A stretch of 64,000 bases of DNA. It comes from Myxococcales bacterium (GTDB lineage Bacteria; Myxococcota_A; Polyangia; Palsa-1104; JAEUJZ01). This document shows positions 9,316-18,477 of this stretch, piece after piece. Under the pieces are notes generated by a model. The model was not told where the DNA came from. It ran no database searches and saw nothing but the letters and a program-made list of their open reading frames with translations. Every line of letters starts with the position of its first letter. Position 1 is the first letter of the stretch. The translations under genes were made by a program, and so were the position numbers. The stretch is taken from NCBI GenBank assembly GCA_016794505.1, contig JAEUJZ010000036.1:62001-126000 (forward strand), written 5' to 3'.

Positions 9316-10197
9316 CTACCGAGCGAGCTGGTTGCGGCCGGCTTTTTTCGCCCTGCTCACTGCATCTTGCACGCTGCGGATAAAGCTGGCCGCATCGGGC
9401 TCGCTGGCCAGCGCCACGGCCCCCCCCGACAGCGTGACGACCACCAGATCGCCGTCGGAATGCACGGCCTCGTTGGTAATCGCTTGGCGTAGCTCGTTGC
9501 CGTGAATCGCCGCCTGCTCGACGTCGACCTCGGGCAAAAGAAGCAGGAACTGCGACCCTTCATAGCGACAAAGCACTTCAAAGCGATCCAAGCGGGTCAG
9601 CGTTCGCCGCGCCAGCTCATGGATCACGTGATCGCCCGTCAGGTGACCGAAGGTCTCGTTGATCACCTTGAGCTGATCGATATCTAGCGCCACCAACGAC
9701 AGCGCTCGCCCAAAGTACCGAGCGCGAAGCATCTCGCGTTCCAGCAGATCGACGAAGTAGCGGCGGTTGAAGCAGCCGGTAAGCGCGCAGGTCACCGCGA
9801 TCTTGTACTGCTCTTCATGGACCGCAGCGACGACGTTTGGCCCGCCGAAAAAGCGGAAGATCGCGTTGCCGATCTTGATGTAGTCGCCGTCGGCAAGCGG
9901 CTGCTCGCGCACCGACTCGTTGTTGACATAGGTGCCGTTGGTTGACTGCAGATCGGCGATCGTCCAGCCCTCTTCACTGCGAGCCAAGCGCGCATGACGG
10001 CGCGAGACCGAATCGCGATCGACCTGAATGTCGGCATCGCTGCTGCGGCCAATGATCAGCTCATCGCCGATCAGGTCGTAGCGGCAGCCGACATCCGGCG
10101 AGTCCAGCGAGCCTGCGTAGACCAAAATCAGGCACGGCTGGCCGCGCATCGGCTGTCCTGCACGCACCGTATGCTTCCGCGATTTCCAGTCATCCAT
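9316..10197 (-). CDS. FHA-GGDEF protein with degenerate GGDEF signature
   Basis: A 293-residue cytosolic signalling protein. The FHA domain (about 22-115) binds phosphothreonine peptides in this family and shows IIGRSSDADIQV, SRRHARL and STNGTYVN. It is followed by a GGDEF-type domain (about 130-290) with LTGCFNRRYF, LVALDIDQLKVIN and TFGHLTGDHV. The active-site loop that should read GG(D/E)EF is EGSQF at 213-217, so diguanylate cyclase activity is doubtful and a sensory or effector role is more likely. The ATG at 10197 lies inside the end of the upstream POT-like transporter gene (8-bp overlap), suggesting translational coupling. FHA recognition may link it to the Hanks-type kinases typical of such genomes. 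Confidence 0.82.
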   Translation of the reverse strand: MDDWKSRKHTVRAGQPMRGQPCLILVYAGSLDSPDVGCRYDLIGDELIIGRSSDADIQVDRDSVSRRHARLARSEEGWTIADLQSTNGTYVNNESVREQPLADGDYIKIGNAIFRFFGGPNVVAAVHEEQYKIAVTCALTGCFNRRYFVDLLEREMLRARYFGRALSLVALDIDQLKVINETFGHLTGDHVIHELARRTLTRLDRFEVLCRYEGSQFLLLLPEVDVEQAAIHGNELRQAITNEAVHSDGDLVVVTLSGGAVALASEPDAASFIRSVQDAVSRAKKAGRNQLAR

Positions 10198-11644
10198 GGC
10201 AGAGCCTTGCCGGTAGCGTATCAAGATTTCCCGAGTGATAGAAGCCTCTGTGCAGCTGTGCCCGGCAAAGCAGCGTGAAGCCACAGGCCAGCGCAAAGAA
10301 CCAGGGCGGCGACAGTGTTCCCCATAGCTCAGCAAACGCTCCCCCCGCGATGAAGCCGAAGCCGAGCGTGCCAAACCACAGCGCCATCACCAAACCACGC
10401 AAGCGCAGCGGAGCCACCTTGAGAAGCAGCACTGGCCCAAGCGGTGCAACGCACAGCTCACCGACGGTAATTGCGACCAGTGCAAGCAGCAGCCACGCCA
10501 TGTGGGCACGCGTTCCACCCAGCCAGCCTGACGCGCTGACAAGCGCCGCAAGCGACAGAGCCGCGAAGCCGAGCGCGACGGCCACAAACCCCAGGCTCAG
10601 CTTGCGCAGAGTATTCGGTTCGCGTTTCTGTCGACGCAGCGCACGAAACAGCGCCAAGACGGGCGGCGTCAGCACAACCACCAAGGCCCAGGGCAGCCCG
10701 GCGAAGACGCTCACGGGAAGCTCCCAGCTTTGCAGTCGCCGATCGAGGCTGTCGCGAACCCAGAGCAAGAGCGTGCTAGAGCACTGCGCATAGACCATCC
10801 AAAACCCCATCAGCGCCACACAGAACGACAACAGCGGTCCGGGCAAGCGCAGGGCATCTGATGAGTCCCCAGCGGCCACCGGCAGCGGCATGATCTCACT
10901 CGACGACTCTCCCACTGCAACGGCCGGGTGTTCGAGCCTGGGCAGCGGCGCGGTCTCGTCACGCTCAGCCAGCTGCGGCACGCCCCACCGGATCAGGGCG
11001 ATGGCAGCCACCATGCAGCCAACCGCCAGCGTAGAGACCGCCGCCCAGCCGCTTGCGCGCTGCAGCCCCTCGCTAGCCAGCGGTGCCAGCATGCCCCCCA
11101 CATTGATCAGCGCGTGCATCCAGGTATACGCCTCGTCTCGCGGGGTGGCGGGCCGCGTCGACTGGGAAGCTGGCTCGCCGGTCGGCTCTTCGGCGCTTCC
11201 GCGGTCACTTGCCGCGACACGTTCCGCATCGCACAGCCGATCGAGCAGAAGCTGCACGCCAGGCCGAAACAGACCCGCCCCACACAAGAGGCAGCCGCTT
11301 CCCACCAGCAGGGCCAGCGGGCGATCGCCCATCAGCGCCGCATACCCCAGCGCGATGCCCAGACAGCCCAGCACGCAGGCCCCACGGGCCGACAGTCCAC
11401 GATCACAGAGCAGCCCCCCAAGCAGCGGAGTCATGTAGGAGGCCGCCAGAAAATACCCTACCCAGGCGGCCGCGCGGCTCTCGCTGAGTCCCCAGCGCTC
11501 GCTGAGCTGAAAGACCAGCAAGGACGACAGCAGGCCCGAAGCGAAGCGCTCAATGGCCACCGCACTGATCAGCGCCCGCCGAGCCCAGCGCAGGACCCCC
11601 TGTGGATTCGGTCGATGGAATAACTCGGGCTGGCGCTCAGACAT
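10190..11644 (-). CDS. POT/PTR-like MFS transporter
   Basis: A 484-residue inner-membrane transporter of the major facilitator superfamily with about 12 hydrophobic segments. IERFASGLLSSLLVFQLSE in helix 1 and GYFLAASYMTPLLGGLLCDR resemble the ERFSYYG and GGxxADR regions of proton-dependent oligopeptide transporters, as does the helix with INVGGMLAPLASEGLQ. The ExxERFxYY proton-coupling motif is not fully kept (AIERFASG), so substrate and coupling are uncertain. A Pro/Ser/Thr-rich loop lies at about 170-190. GAGGAG 9 nt before the ATG at 11644 fixes the start, although the frame opens 20 codons earlier. It overlaps the downstream FHA-GGDEF gene by 8 bp. Confidence 0.7.
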   Translation of the reverse strand: MSERQPELFHRPNPQGVLRWARRALISAVAIERFASGLLSSLLVFQLSERWGLSESRAAAWVGYFLAASYMTPLLGGLLCDRGLSARGACVLGCLGIALGYAALMGDRPLALLVGSGCLLCGAGLFRPGVQLLLDRLCDAERVAASDRGSAEEPTGEPASQSTRPATPRDEAYTWMHALINVGGMLAPLASEGLQRASGWAAVSTLAVGCMVAAIALIRWGVPQLAERDETAPLPRLEHPAVAVGESSSEIMPLPVAAGDSSDALRLPGPLLSFCVALMGFWMVYAQCSSTLLLWVRDSLDRRLQSWELPVSVFAGLPWALVVVLTPPVLALFRALRRQKREPNTLRKLSLGFVAVALGFAALSLAALVSASGWLGGTRAHMAWLLLALVAITVGELCVAPLGPVLLLKVAPLRLRGLVMALWFGTLGFGFIAGGAFAELWGTLSPPWFFALACGFTLLCRAQLHRGFYHSGNLDTLPARLCHG

Positions 11645-11853
11645 GGCGGAATCTCCTCGGTCAGGCTCTTTCGGGGTAAACGCAAGGATTTCTTTACCAG
11701 CCAATCGACAGCCATATCGCAGACAGTCCGACAGACACCGGATGGCATCGTTTTTGTCTAGGGGCGATTCTCGCGCACTTGATTGACCATTAATAGACCA
11801 TGTGCGAATTAGGGGCTCGCAATCGATCCTGAATCCGCATAGCTTATGCGCTT

Positions 11854-13485
11854 ATGAATCCAGGAATCCCAACCAAGTCCCCTACACATGCTCTGCCGCG
11901 GCCTGACCGTGTTTCTGGCAAGGCGGATGCGGTTCCTCAGCGAGCCAGCGTAGAGCATGCATCCGGCCCTGCCGAGTCCGCGCTGGCAGAGCGGAATGCA
12001 GCGACCGCCGCGATCGCACCGCCGTCCGAGCTGGCCCCCGAGCTGACGCGCAGCCTGCTGGAGTCGGCACAGTCCTTCGTGGTCTCGACGCTGCAAGCGC
12101 TGCAGACCCTGCTCGCCCAGCAGCCTGCCGATCGCCAAGCCCCCTTCAAGCGAGTGCTGCGCCGCCAGCAAGAGGTGCTCGACTTTCTTTTGCAGATGGC
12201 CGACCAGCCCGCCCTGGTCTCGCCCTTGCGCGTCTCGGCAGAAAAGCGACGCGAGCTGGCCAAGCTGATCCGCCAGCGACGATCCGCCGCCAATCTGACG
12301 CAGGAACGCTTGGCCGAGCTTGCCGGTTTGTCGACGGGGACCATCAAGGGCGTCGAAGCCGGCTCGGCCACCCCCACTCACTCGACGCTGATGCGGCTGC
12401 TCGCGGTCACTGAGCTCAAGCTTGTTCCCAGCGACCTGCCGCTGCAGACCAGCACGGCGCTCGACGGCAACGCTGCGCCGACCTCGTATCTTTCGCCGAC
12501 GTATGAGCCCATGCGCATGTTCTTGGATCTCGTTGCGCAGCTAAATGCCGAAGGCGGCTACATCGAACAGACCTATGCCTATATCGACAGCATGAGCGCG
12601 GCCAACTGGTACGCGCTGTCGACGGACGAAAACTATGAGCGTGACTATCGACGCTTGGTGCCGCTTGAGCGCGCCGCCGAGGCGCTCGGTCAGTCCATCG
12701 GCCGCCATGGCATCGATCTGATCTGCCTGGGAGCCGGCGATGCCCGCCAAGAGACGCGCTTTATGCAAGCGCTCGCCAGCCAGCGCCCGCAGGCCAATCA
12801 TCGCCTGTTTCTCGTCGATATCAGCCACTCGCTCTTGACCACAGGCTATCGCCACGCCACCGAGGTGCTGTCCAAGCTGGGCAACGTCACCAGCTATGCC
12901 ATCCACGGCAACTTCCATCACTTGCCGCGGTACACCCAGCTTCACTTCAAGGCCGAGCTTGCACACCGTCGCCGCGTGCTGGTGATGCTCGGGCACACCA
13001 TCGCCAACCTCGACAACGAAGTCCGCTTCGTGCGTCACAATCTGGCCGGCTATGCCCCTGGCGACTGCTTGGTGATCGACATCTGCGTGGCCTATGGCTC
13101 ACCCGATAACCCGCAGGAGATCGAGGCCAAGGACCCCGCCATGCGCAACGGCTTCCGTCCGTCGGTCGAAGAGTGGCTGTGTGGACCGATTCGCCGCTAC
13201 GTGCCCGACCTTCTCGACGTTCACTGCTCGCATCAACTCGACACGGCCTGCCCCATTCGCGGCAGCTACTCCATCGAGATCATGGCGCACGTAAAGACCA
13301 AAAGCGGCAGCGTGCGTCACTTTTCGATCGGCCGCCACCGCCGTTATGACCCTGATGAGCTCGCCAAGTGCCTGCGTCAGCTAGGTTGGAATGAAGTCGA
13401 GCGCTTGCCCTATGGCGTCAAGGGCAAGACCGACATCATGCTGATGCTATTCTGTAAAGTAGCCCCCTCTTCTAGTGTCCATTAG
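11854..13485 (+). CDS. XRE helix-turn-helix fused to EgtD-like SAM-dependent methyltransferase
   Basis: A 543-residue protein with two parts. After an Ala/Pro-rich leader, an XRE-type helix-turn-helix at about 133-186 reads ELAKLIRQRRSAANLTQERLAELAGLSTGTI. The remainder (about 215-540) is a Rossmann methyltransferase with motif I LICLGAGDARQE (289-300), the LVDIS acidic strand (320-324), HGNFHHLP, and MLGHTIANLDN (378-388). It resembles the histidine-specific methyltransferase family EgtD, whose GSTIGNF loop this last motif parallels. EgtD normally trimethylates histidine for ergothioneine, but no EgtB is nearby, so the substrate is open. A DNA-binding plus methyltransferase fusion suggests a regulator that senses or modifies a metabolite. 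Confidence 0.72.
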   Translation: MNPGIPTKSPTHALPRPDRVSGKADAVPQRASVEHASGPAESALAERNAATAAIAPPSELAPELTRSLLESAQSFVVSTLQALQTLLAQQPADRQAPFKRVLRRQQEVLDFLLQMADQPALVSPLRVSAEKRRELAKLIRQRRSAANLTQERLAELAGLSTGTIKGVEAGSATPTHSTLMRLLAVTELKLVPSDLPLQTSTALDGNAAPTSYLSPTYEPMRMFLDLVAQLNAEGGYIEQTYAYIDSMSAANWYALSTDENYERDYRRLVPLERAAEALGQSIGRHGIDLICLGAGDARQETRFMQALASQRPQANHRLFLVDISHSLLTTGYRHATEVLSKLGNVTSYAIHGNFHHLPRYTQLHFKAELAHRRRVLVMLGHTIANLDNEVRFVRHNLAGYAPGDCLVIDICVAYGSPDNPQEIEAKDPAMRNGFRPSVEEWLCGPIRRYVPDLLDVHCSHQLDTACPIRGSYSIEIMAHVKTKSGSVRHFSIGRHRRYDPDELAKCLRQLGWNEVERLPYGVKGKTDIMLMLFCKVAPSSSVH

Positions 13486-13489
13486 TCAG

Positions 13490-13505
13490 CCCGCCGTGCG
13501 GGTTT
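13490..13505 (+). terminator. weak hairpin after the HTH-methyltransferase gene
   Basis: CCCGC-CGT-GCGGG (13490-13502) followed by only TTT lies 5 bases after the TAG stop. The short stem and short T-run make it a marginal intrinsic terminator. Confidence 0.3.
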
Positions 13506-13948
13506 ACGGGGAAGCCGCCGGGAGCCATTCCGGCTGCTTTGTCGCCGCTTTCTAGCCTCGTCTTATTGATCAATATAGCCAGCTCATCCATATCGACACC
13601 GAGTGCTTCGGCTCGATACGCTCGGCCTGCGGCGGGTCGCCCGGCCCGGTACGAGGTCGGCATTCCCCTGCCCCCAACACCCGATGCTGGGCTGGGACAC
13701 GTGCCGATCACAGCCTGGGGTCGACCCATGTAAAAGGCCGCGTTTTGCGAGGCACAGCACGCTTTCTTTTGGCCTAGCGAGACGATACAATCGTCCCGGT
13801 ATCGAATGATCACGTTGCCTCGGGCGGTTAGCTATGGATCGCCATCGCCAAGGACAGGGCCGATGCCAGAAGAGCCCCCTGCCCCGTGGATCGGTGCCGC
13901 CACAGCCCAGCCGCAGAGCATTTTATCCCTCTTCTCCGTGCGGTGGGC
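13506..13948. other. 443-base gap without a confident gene
   Basis: A minus-strand frame (GTG at 13813 to a stop at 13472) is open for 113 codons and ends in GGFPVNPHGGLTNGH, which resembles the glycine-rich C-terminal loop of thiolase/SCP2 proteins. The rest shows no thiolase features and no convincing start. It is either chance or a decayed remnant. The region otherwise holds the leader of the downstream transporter gene; no clear promoter was found. Confidence 0.4.
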
Positions 13949-16900
13949 ATGAGCGCAGATCAGTCGCCCGCCGTCGGTCTGAAGGACGCTGAGCGCCGCC
14001 TACGCTGGCTGGCGGCGGTCGTGATTTTGAACGTCGTCCTCTCAAGCTCGTACCAGGACGCGCTGTTTCTGACGTACCACCGCAAGCAGCACATCCCGCC
14101 GGCCATGCTCGTCGGCAGCCTGCTTACGGCGCTGACCACTCTCGGACTCAACCGCCTGCTGCGCAAGCTGCCCGCCGCTGGAGCGCTGCGCATCATCCTT
14201 CTGTGCCTGGGCTTCCTCACTCTGGTTGCCGCCGGATGGAACGTCTCTCCGTCGAGCTCATCGACACTGGCCTTGTTCCTATTTACCGAGGTAGCGACCA
14301 CCCTGGGCGTCGCAGCAACCTGGACGTACTTCCAAGCCCCGCTCGAAGCGGCACAGATTCGCTGGCTGTTGCCGCGTCTGGGAACCTGGGCCGGCGTCGG
14401 GGGTCTGCTCGCCGGCACGCTCATTCCGCTGCTTCTGCGCAACCTGCACGTAAAGCCGCAGTTCCTGATGTGGGCATCGGGCCTGTTCTGGCTCGTCGCT
14501 GGCTTCTTGGTACGCACCGACTATGCAGCGCGTACCCCCGCCAAGCGCCGACAGAGCGCTACCAACCAGCAGAGCAACCTGAAGCACCTGTTTTCGATCC
14601 CGCTTGTGCGCTGGATGACCCTGGGCTCGGCGGGCATCATCTGGACTGGCTTGCTGCTGCAGTATGAATCGCGCGTCTCGCTGCAGCAGACAGCCTGGGA
14701 GCCACAGACCATCACGCTGGTTATGTGCGTGCTCTTGGCCGTCTCGAACGTCGGCGGCATTGCCACACAGGTGCTGGTGACGACGCCGGTCTTGGAACAC
14801 TTTGGCGTCGGTCTGGGCCTCGCCATCTTGCCCGCGGCCTTGTGGCTGTGCTTGACGAGCTATTTCTATTCGACCGCCTACGCGCATCTGGCGCCGCAGC
14901 TTTCGGTCTGGATCATCATGGGCGCGCTCTTGCTCGACAAGATGCTGCGTCCCAACCTGCACCGCCCCGCCGAGTCCTGCTTGGTCGCAGCGCTGTCACC
15001 GAGCGTGCGACCGAGCCTGCTCTTGGTGCTGGGCGGCATCCTGCAGCCCTTGACCAAGGCCGTCGGTGCCTTGCTGCTTTGGGGCTTTGCCGCGACGCTT
15101 GAGCACGAGTGGATCACCGGCCTGGCCTTGTTCCTGTCGTTCGCCGTCTCTGTGCTGTCGACTCGCTGGGGCGTGCTGTACGCCCGCACCCTGCGCGAGA
15201 CCCTAGAAGAGGGCAGCGTCGACGCAACCAACGCACACGACGGAAACGAAGACCTGATGCCGATGATCGATGGCCCGCGCCTCAAGGTGCTTCTTGAGGC
15301 CGTCGACACCGGCAGCCCTCGCTCGCGTGAGCTTGCGCTTGAGCTCTTGCGACCCCACCGCTCAAACCTCGTGCAAAAAGCGATGCAGGCGCGCGTGCGT
15401 CACCACTATGAGCCGGTGCGCATCGCGGCCCTGCGCTGGCTGGCGCAAGAACCCAACGAGGCACTCGACACCCACCTCAAGCAGCGCTGGGAAGAGCGCT
15501 CGATCTCAGATGCTGAGCGCGTGGCCTTGCTCGACGCGGCAGGTGCTCGTGGTGCCGTCCTGGTAAGCGACGATCCACAGCGCTGGCTAGGCAGCACCGA
15601 TCCAGCGCTGCGCTCGGCCGTCATCCACGCACTGCTGCGCGCCAGTGATCTCAGCCAGCAACAGACGGCCCAGCACACTCTCGGAGCAATGCTGGAATCA
15701 AGGCAGTCGGAAGACGTCTTCGCCGCGCTGCGCTTGGTCCACGAGCACAAGATCGCCGACTTCCTACCCGCCGTTCTCGGCCGCCTGCAGGACGAAGATC
15801 TCAGCATTCGCCGCGAGGTCTTGAACTGCCTGTCGGCATTTGCGGACGAAAAGGCCCGCAAGCCCCTGTGGGCTGCGCTATCCGAGCCAACGCTCGCCCT
15901 GATCGCGGTCCGCGCTCTCTCTGCATCGGGCGAGGCGATCATTCCGCAGGTCCTAAACCTCCTCAACAGCTCCGAGACTCCACCAGCCGTGCGGCTGCAC
16001 TTGCTGCGCATCCTCGGCCTGATTCCTTCGCCCCAGGGTCCACCCGCGCTGATCGAACACCTGAAGTCCTCGGATCGCGCCGCGCAGCTTGAGGCGCTGA
16101 AGTCCTTGAACAAGCTCCTTCGCGCCGAGGACAGCAGCGCCATCGACGAAGAGGCTCTCACCGAGTTCTTGATGGTCGAGCTGCGCTGGGGCCTCAACAT
16201 GCTGCGCGCCCGCGATCTGTTGCGCGATCGCTTGCGCCCAGGTGGCCTGCTCTGGCGCGAGCTCTCGGCCCAGGTCGATGCGGCGCAGCAGCGCGTCGCC
16301 TTGACCCTGTCGCTGCTCGCCCCCAAGGGCACGGTGATGAACATCTTCAAGACGCTGCGCTCGCGCAACTCGCCCCACAAAGATCAAGCGCGCGAGCTCT
16401 TGCGGACGTTGTTTAAGTTCGGTCCGATCGCGATCGGAAGCCTCAAGCTTCTGGATGAATCGACGGCCTGGGGGCCTGAGCTGTTCGCCGCACCGCTCAA
16501 TGTCCACAACGGACAGACGCCACAGAACGCGGTCGAGTGGCTCAAGATGACGCTCGATCCGTGGGTCATCGCTGCGCTGCGACACGATCCCGACTGCCCG
16601 CCGATCACCTCGACGTTCCCGCCGATCGAAGATCCGGTGGATGTCCACAAGGACCTCATCAAGTTCCTCAAGGACGTGCCGCTTTTCGAGGCGCTAACCA
16701 ACCGTCAGCTCGTCGAGATCGCGCGCCTCGCTGAGAAGCTCGATCTGCCGGTGGGCACCTTGGTCTTCAATCAGGGCGACCCTCCCGACTACCTCTATCT
16801 GGTGCGCAAGGGCAAGCTGCGTGTCCTGATCAACAACGTCGAAGTGGCGCGCCTGGGCGCGGGCGAGTGCGTCGGAGAAATGGCCGTGCTCGCTGGCACG

Positions 16901-17440
16901 CGACGCACGGGCGCGGTCGAGACGCTGGAAGCCTGTCAGCTTCTGCGCTTTGCCGAGCGCGACTTCCTGGGTCTCGTCGATGCGTATCCAGAGCTGGGAC
17001 GCGCCATCTTGAAGTCGCTCGTCCACCGCTTGGCCGCCGCTGGACGCAACAAAGAACAAAAACGCATCAACACGCTGGTCGGCATGGTCTGGGGCAAAGA
17101 CGGTCCAGCCCAAGATGCGGCGGCGGCCGGTTCGGCTCCTCGGGCGCCACGCCCGGAAGTCGGCGGCATGTCGGGGTCCAACTTCCCGCGCGTGTCCCTG
17201 GCCACATCGGGCACCAACTTCCCCCGTGTGCAGCGTCCAGTTCCGACGGGCGAGCCGGCCTCAAATCGCAGTCCGTCTCGCGCCTCTCCGACGCGTCCTC
17301 CCACCGAAGGAGCGCCCGCCTCCGCTCGCTCGCCCGCAAGCCCGGCCGCAAGCCCGGCCAGTACGTCGGGCCCCGGTAAGAGCGGTGCAGGCGCAGCACC
17401 CGGCTCAGGCAGTGCCCCTGCGAGGGAAAACAAGGACTAA
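13949..17440 (+). CDS. transporter-like membrane domain + HEAT repeats + cyclic-nucleotide-binding domain
   Basis: A 1163-residue fusion. Residues 1-420 hold 10-12 hydrophobic helices (VVILNVVLSSSYQDALFLTY, LFLFTEVATTLGVAATWTYF) resembling the NTT (ATP/ADP antiporter-like) or MFS type. Residues ~440-880 are HEAT-like helical repeats (IRREVLNCLSAFADEKARKPL, AAQLEALKSLNKLL). A cNMP-binding domain at ~895-1030 has LVFNQGDPPDYLYLVRKGKLRV and the phosphate-binding cassette GECVGEMAVLAGTRRTGAVE. A ~120-residue Ser/Pro/Ala tail closes the protein. The ATG at 13949 is chosen because an upstream ATG gives a non-hydrophobic, unsupported leader. The next gene, 6 bp on, is a stand-alone copy of the cNMP domain, so the two are co-transcribed. 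Ligand and cargo are unknown. Confidence 0.75.
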   Translation: MSADQSPAVGLKDAERRLRWLAAVVILNVVLSSSYQDALFLTYHRKQHIPPAMLVGSLLTALTTLGLNRLLRKLPAAGALRIILLCLGFLTLVAAGWNVSPSSSSTLALFLFTEVATTLGVAATWTYFQAPLEAAQIRWLLPRLGTWAGVGGLLAGTLIPLLLRNLHVKPQFLMWASGLFWLVAGFLVRTDYAARTPAKRRQSATNQQSNLKHLFSIPLVRWMTLGSAGIIWTGLLLQYESRVSLQQTAWEPQTITLVMCVLLAVSNVGGIATQVLVTTPVLEHFGVGLGLAILPAALWLCLTSYFYSTAYAHLAPQLSVWIIMGALLLDKMLRPNLHRPAESCLVAALSPSVRPSLLLVLGGILQPLTKAVGALLLWGFAATLEHEWITGLALFLSFAVSVLSTRWGVLYARTLRETLEEGSVDATNAHDGNEDLMPMIDGPRLKVLLEAVDTGSPRSRELALELLRPHRSNLVQKAMQARVRHHYEPVRIAALRWLAQEPNEALDTHLKQRWEERSISDAERVALLDAAGARGAVLVSDDPQRWLGSTDPALRSAVIHALLRASDLSQQQTAQHTLGAMLESRQSEDVFAALRLVHEHKIADFLPAVLGRLQDEDLSIRREVLNCLSAFADEKARKPLWAALSEPTLALIAVRALSASGEAIIPQVLNLLNSSETPPAVRLHLLRILGLIPSPQGPPALIEHLKSSDRAAQLEALKSLNKLLRAEDSSAIDEEALTEFLMVELRWGLNMLRARDLLRDRLRPGGLLWRELSAQVDAAQQRVALTLSLLAPKGTVMNIFKTLRSRNSPHKDQARELLRTLFKFGPIAIGSLKLLDESTAWGPELFAAPLNVHNGQTPQNAVEWLKMTLDPWVIAALRHDPDCPPITSTFPPIEDPVDVHKDLIKFLKDVPLFEALTNRQLVEIARLAEKLDLPVGTLVFNQGDPPDYLYLVRKGKLRVLINNVEVARLGAGECVGEMAVLAGTRRTGAVETLEACQLLRFAERDFLGLVDAYPELGRAILKSLVHRLAAAGRNKEQKRINTLVGMVWGKDGPAQDAAAAGSAPRAPRPEVGGMSGSNFPRVSLATSGTNFPRVQRPVPTGEPASNRSPSRASPTRPPTEGAPASARSPASPAASPASTSGPGKSGAGAAPGSGSAPARENKD

Positions 17441-17446
17441 CCCAGC

Positions 17447-17938
17447 ATGTCGGCCCTGGACATCATTCTTTTTCTCAAGGACGTCTCTCTCTTCGAGAGC
17501 CTGAGCAACACGCAGCTCGCCGAAGTTGCGCGTCTCGCAGAAAAAGTCGACTACCCGGCGGGTCACGTGCTGTTCAACCAGGGCGACCCGCCCGACTATC
17601 TGTATCTGGTTCGCAAGGGCAAAGCTCGCGTCGTGGCTGGCGGCCAAGAGCTCTCACGGCTTGGTGCAGGCGAGTGCATCGGTGAAATGGCGGTGCTGGC
17701 CAGCATGGAGCGCACCGCGACCATCGAGACCCTAGAGCCCTGCCAGTTTCTACGCTTCGATGGCGATGACTTCTTGGCGCTCTTGGATACCTATCCAGAG
17801 ATCCAGCGCGCCCTGATCAAGGCCCTGGTGAATCGCCTGGCCCAGACCGGAAAGCGAAGTGAGAACCGCAAGCCGTCTACCATCATGGGCATGGTGTGGG
17901 GCAAAGACGGTCCAGGCGGCGAGCCCAACCCCGGTTAA
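17447..17938 (+). CDS. stand-alone cyclic-nucleotide-binding domain protein
   Basis: A 163-residue single-domain Crp/PKA-type cNMP-binding protein without a DNA-binding domain. The beta-barrel reads LFNQGDPPDYLYLVRKGKARVV. The phosphate-binding cassette GECIGEMAVLASMERTATIE retains the Glu and Arg that contact the cyclic phosphate and ribose. It is a close paralogue of the C-terminal domain of the preceding protein: the stretch QGDPPDYLYLVRKGK is identical, and both end with MVWGKDGP. With only 6 bp between the genes it probably acts with the transporter fusion, for example by dimerising with or competing with its sensory domain (inference). Confidence 0.85.
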   Translation: MSALDIILFLKDVSLFESLSNTQLAEVARLAEKVDYPAGHVLFNQGDPPDYLYLVRKGKARVVAGGQELSRLGAGECIGEMAVLASMERTATIETLEPCQFLRFDGDDFLALLDTYPEIQRALIKALVNRLAQTGKRSENRKPSTIMGMVWGKDGPGGEPNPG

Positions 17939-18030
17939 GCCCCCCCCGTACGCTACGCAGCCAAGAGCCTCGATGACGACCTGGGACGCGTGGATACGTG
18001 GACGCGTAGGTGGCAGCGAACAGCAGGCCG

Positions 18031-18261
18031 CTAGGCGCGTCCGCGCACGTCGCCGAAGTTGGAAGTGCCTTGGTAGCGAAAGATGGTGAGTCGCTTCAGC
18101 CCCGACTCTGCCACACGCTGACACAGCAGATCGATCTCACTATCGTAGTCAACGATGACGCCGCCCGTCGGCAGATGACGCAGACCGCTTCCGCCGTGCG
18201 GATCGACGGCTACCCATCGTCCTGCCAAGTCGGGCTCTTCGGCTTGATGTACCGGATTCAT
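18031..18261 (-). CDS. small hypothetical protein (76 aa)
   Basis: A short frame with coding-like composition: LAGRWVAVDPHGGSGLRH, then GGVIVDYDSEIDLLCQRV and KRLTIFRYQG. The pattern of GRWVAV, a turn, and an acidic helix recalls small DUF5678-like proteins, but this is unverified. The ATG at 18261 lacks a clear SD; an earlier start at 18312 is possible. It lies between a cNMP-binding gene and an OmpA-type gene on the opposite strand. Confidence 0.45.
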   Translation of the reverse strand: MNPVHQAEEPDLAGRWVAVDPHGGSGLRHLPTGGVIVDYDSEIDLLCQRVAESGLKRLTIFRYQGTSNFGDVRGRA

Positions 18262-18477
18262 GACGTACGACCGACCAAAGCGGACCCTGCCGCTAGGGCA
18301 GATTGCTATCAATCTGGCGCCGCCGCTGTCAAGAGCAAGACCGCGAATTTGCAGCTTTTTCCCAGCCGCCGGTCCGCCAAGTTGGGCCGACTCGTCCGTC
18401 GCATCGGGGGTTTTTCCTCGGCGACATCTAGATTATGCTGGAAGCGCTCTAGCAATTTTGACCACCTGGAGTCCTCG

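Noticed and set aside
18010..18477. 5' extension of the OmpA lipoprotein
   Set aside because: No signal peptide or SD; the lipoprotein signal peptide starts at 18478.
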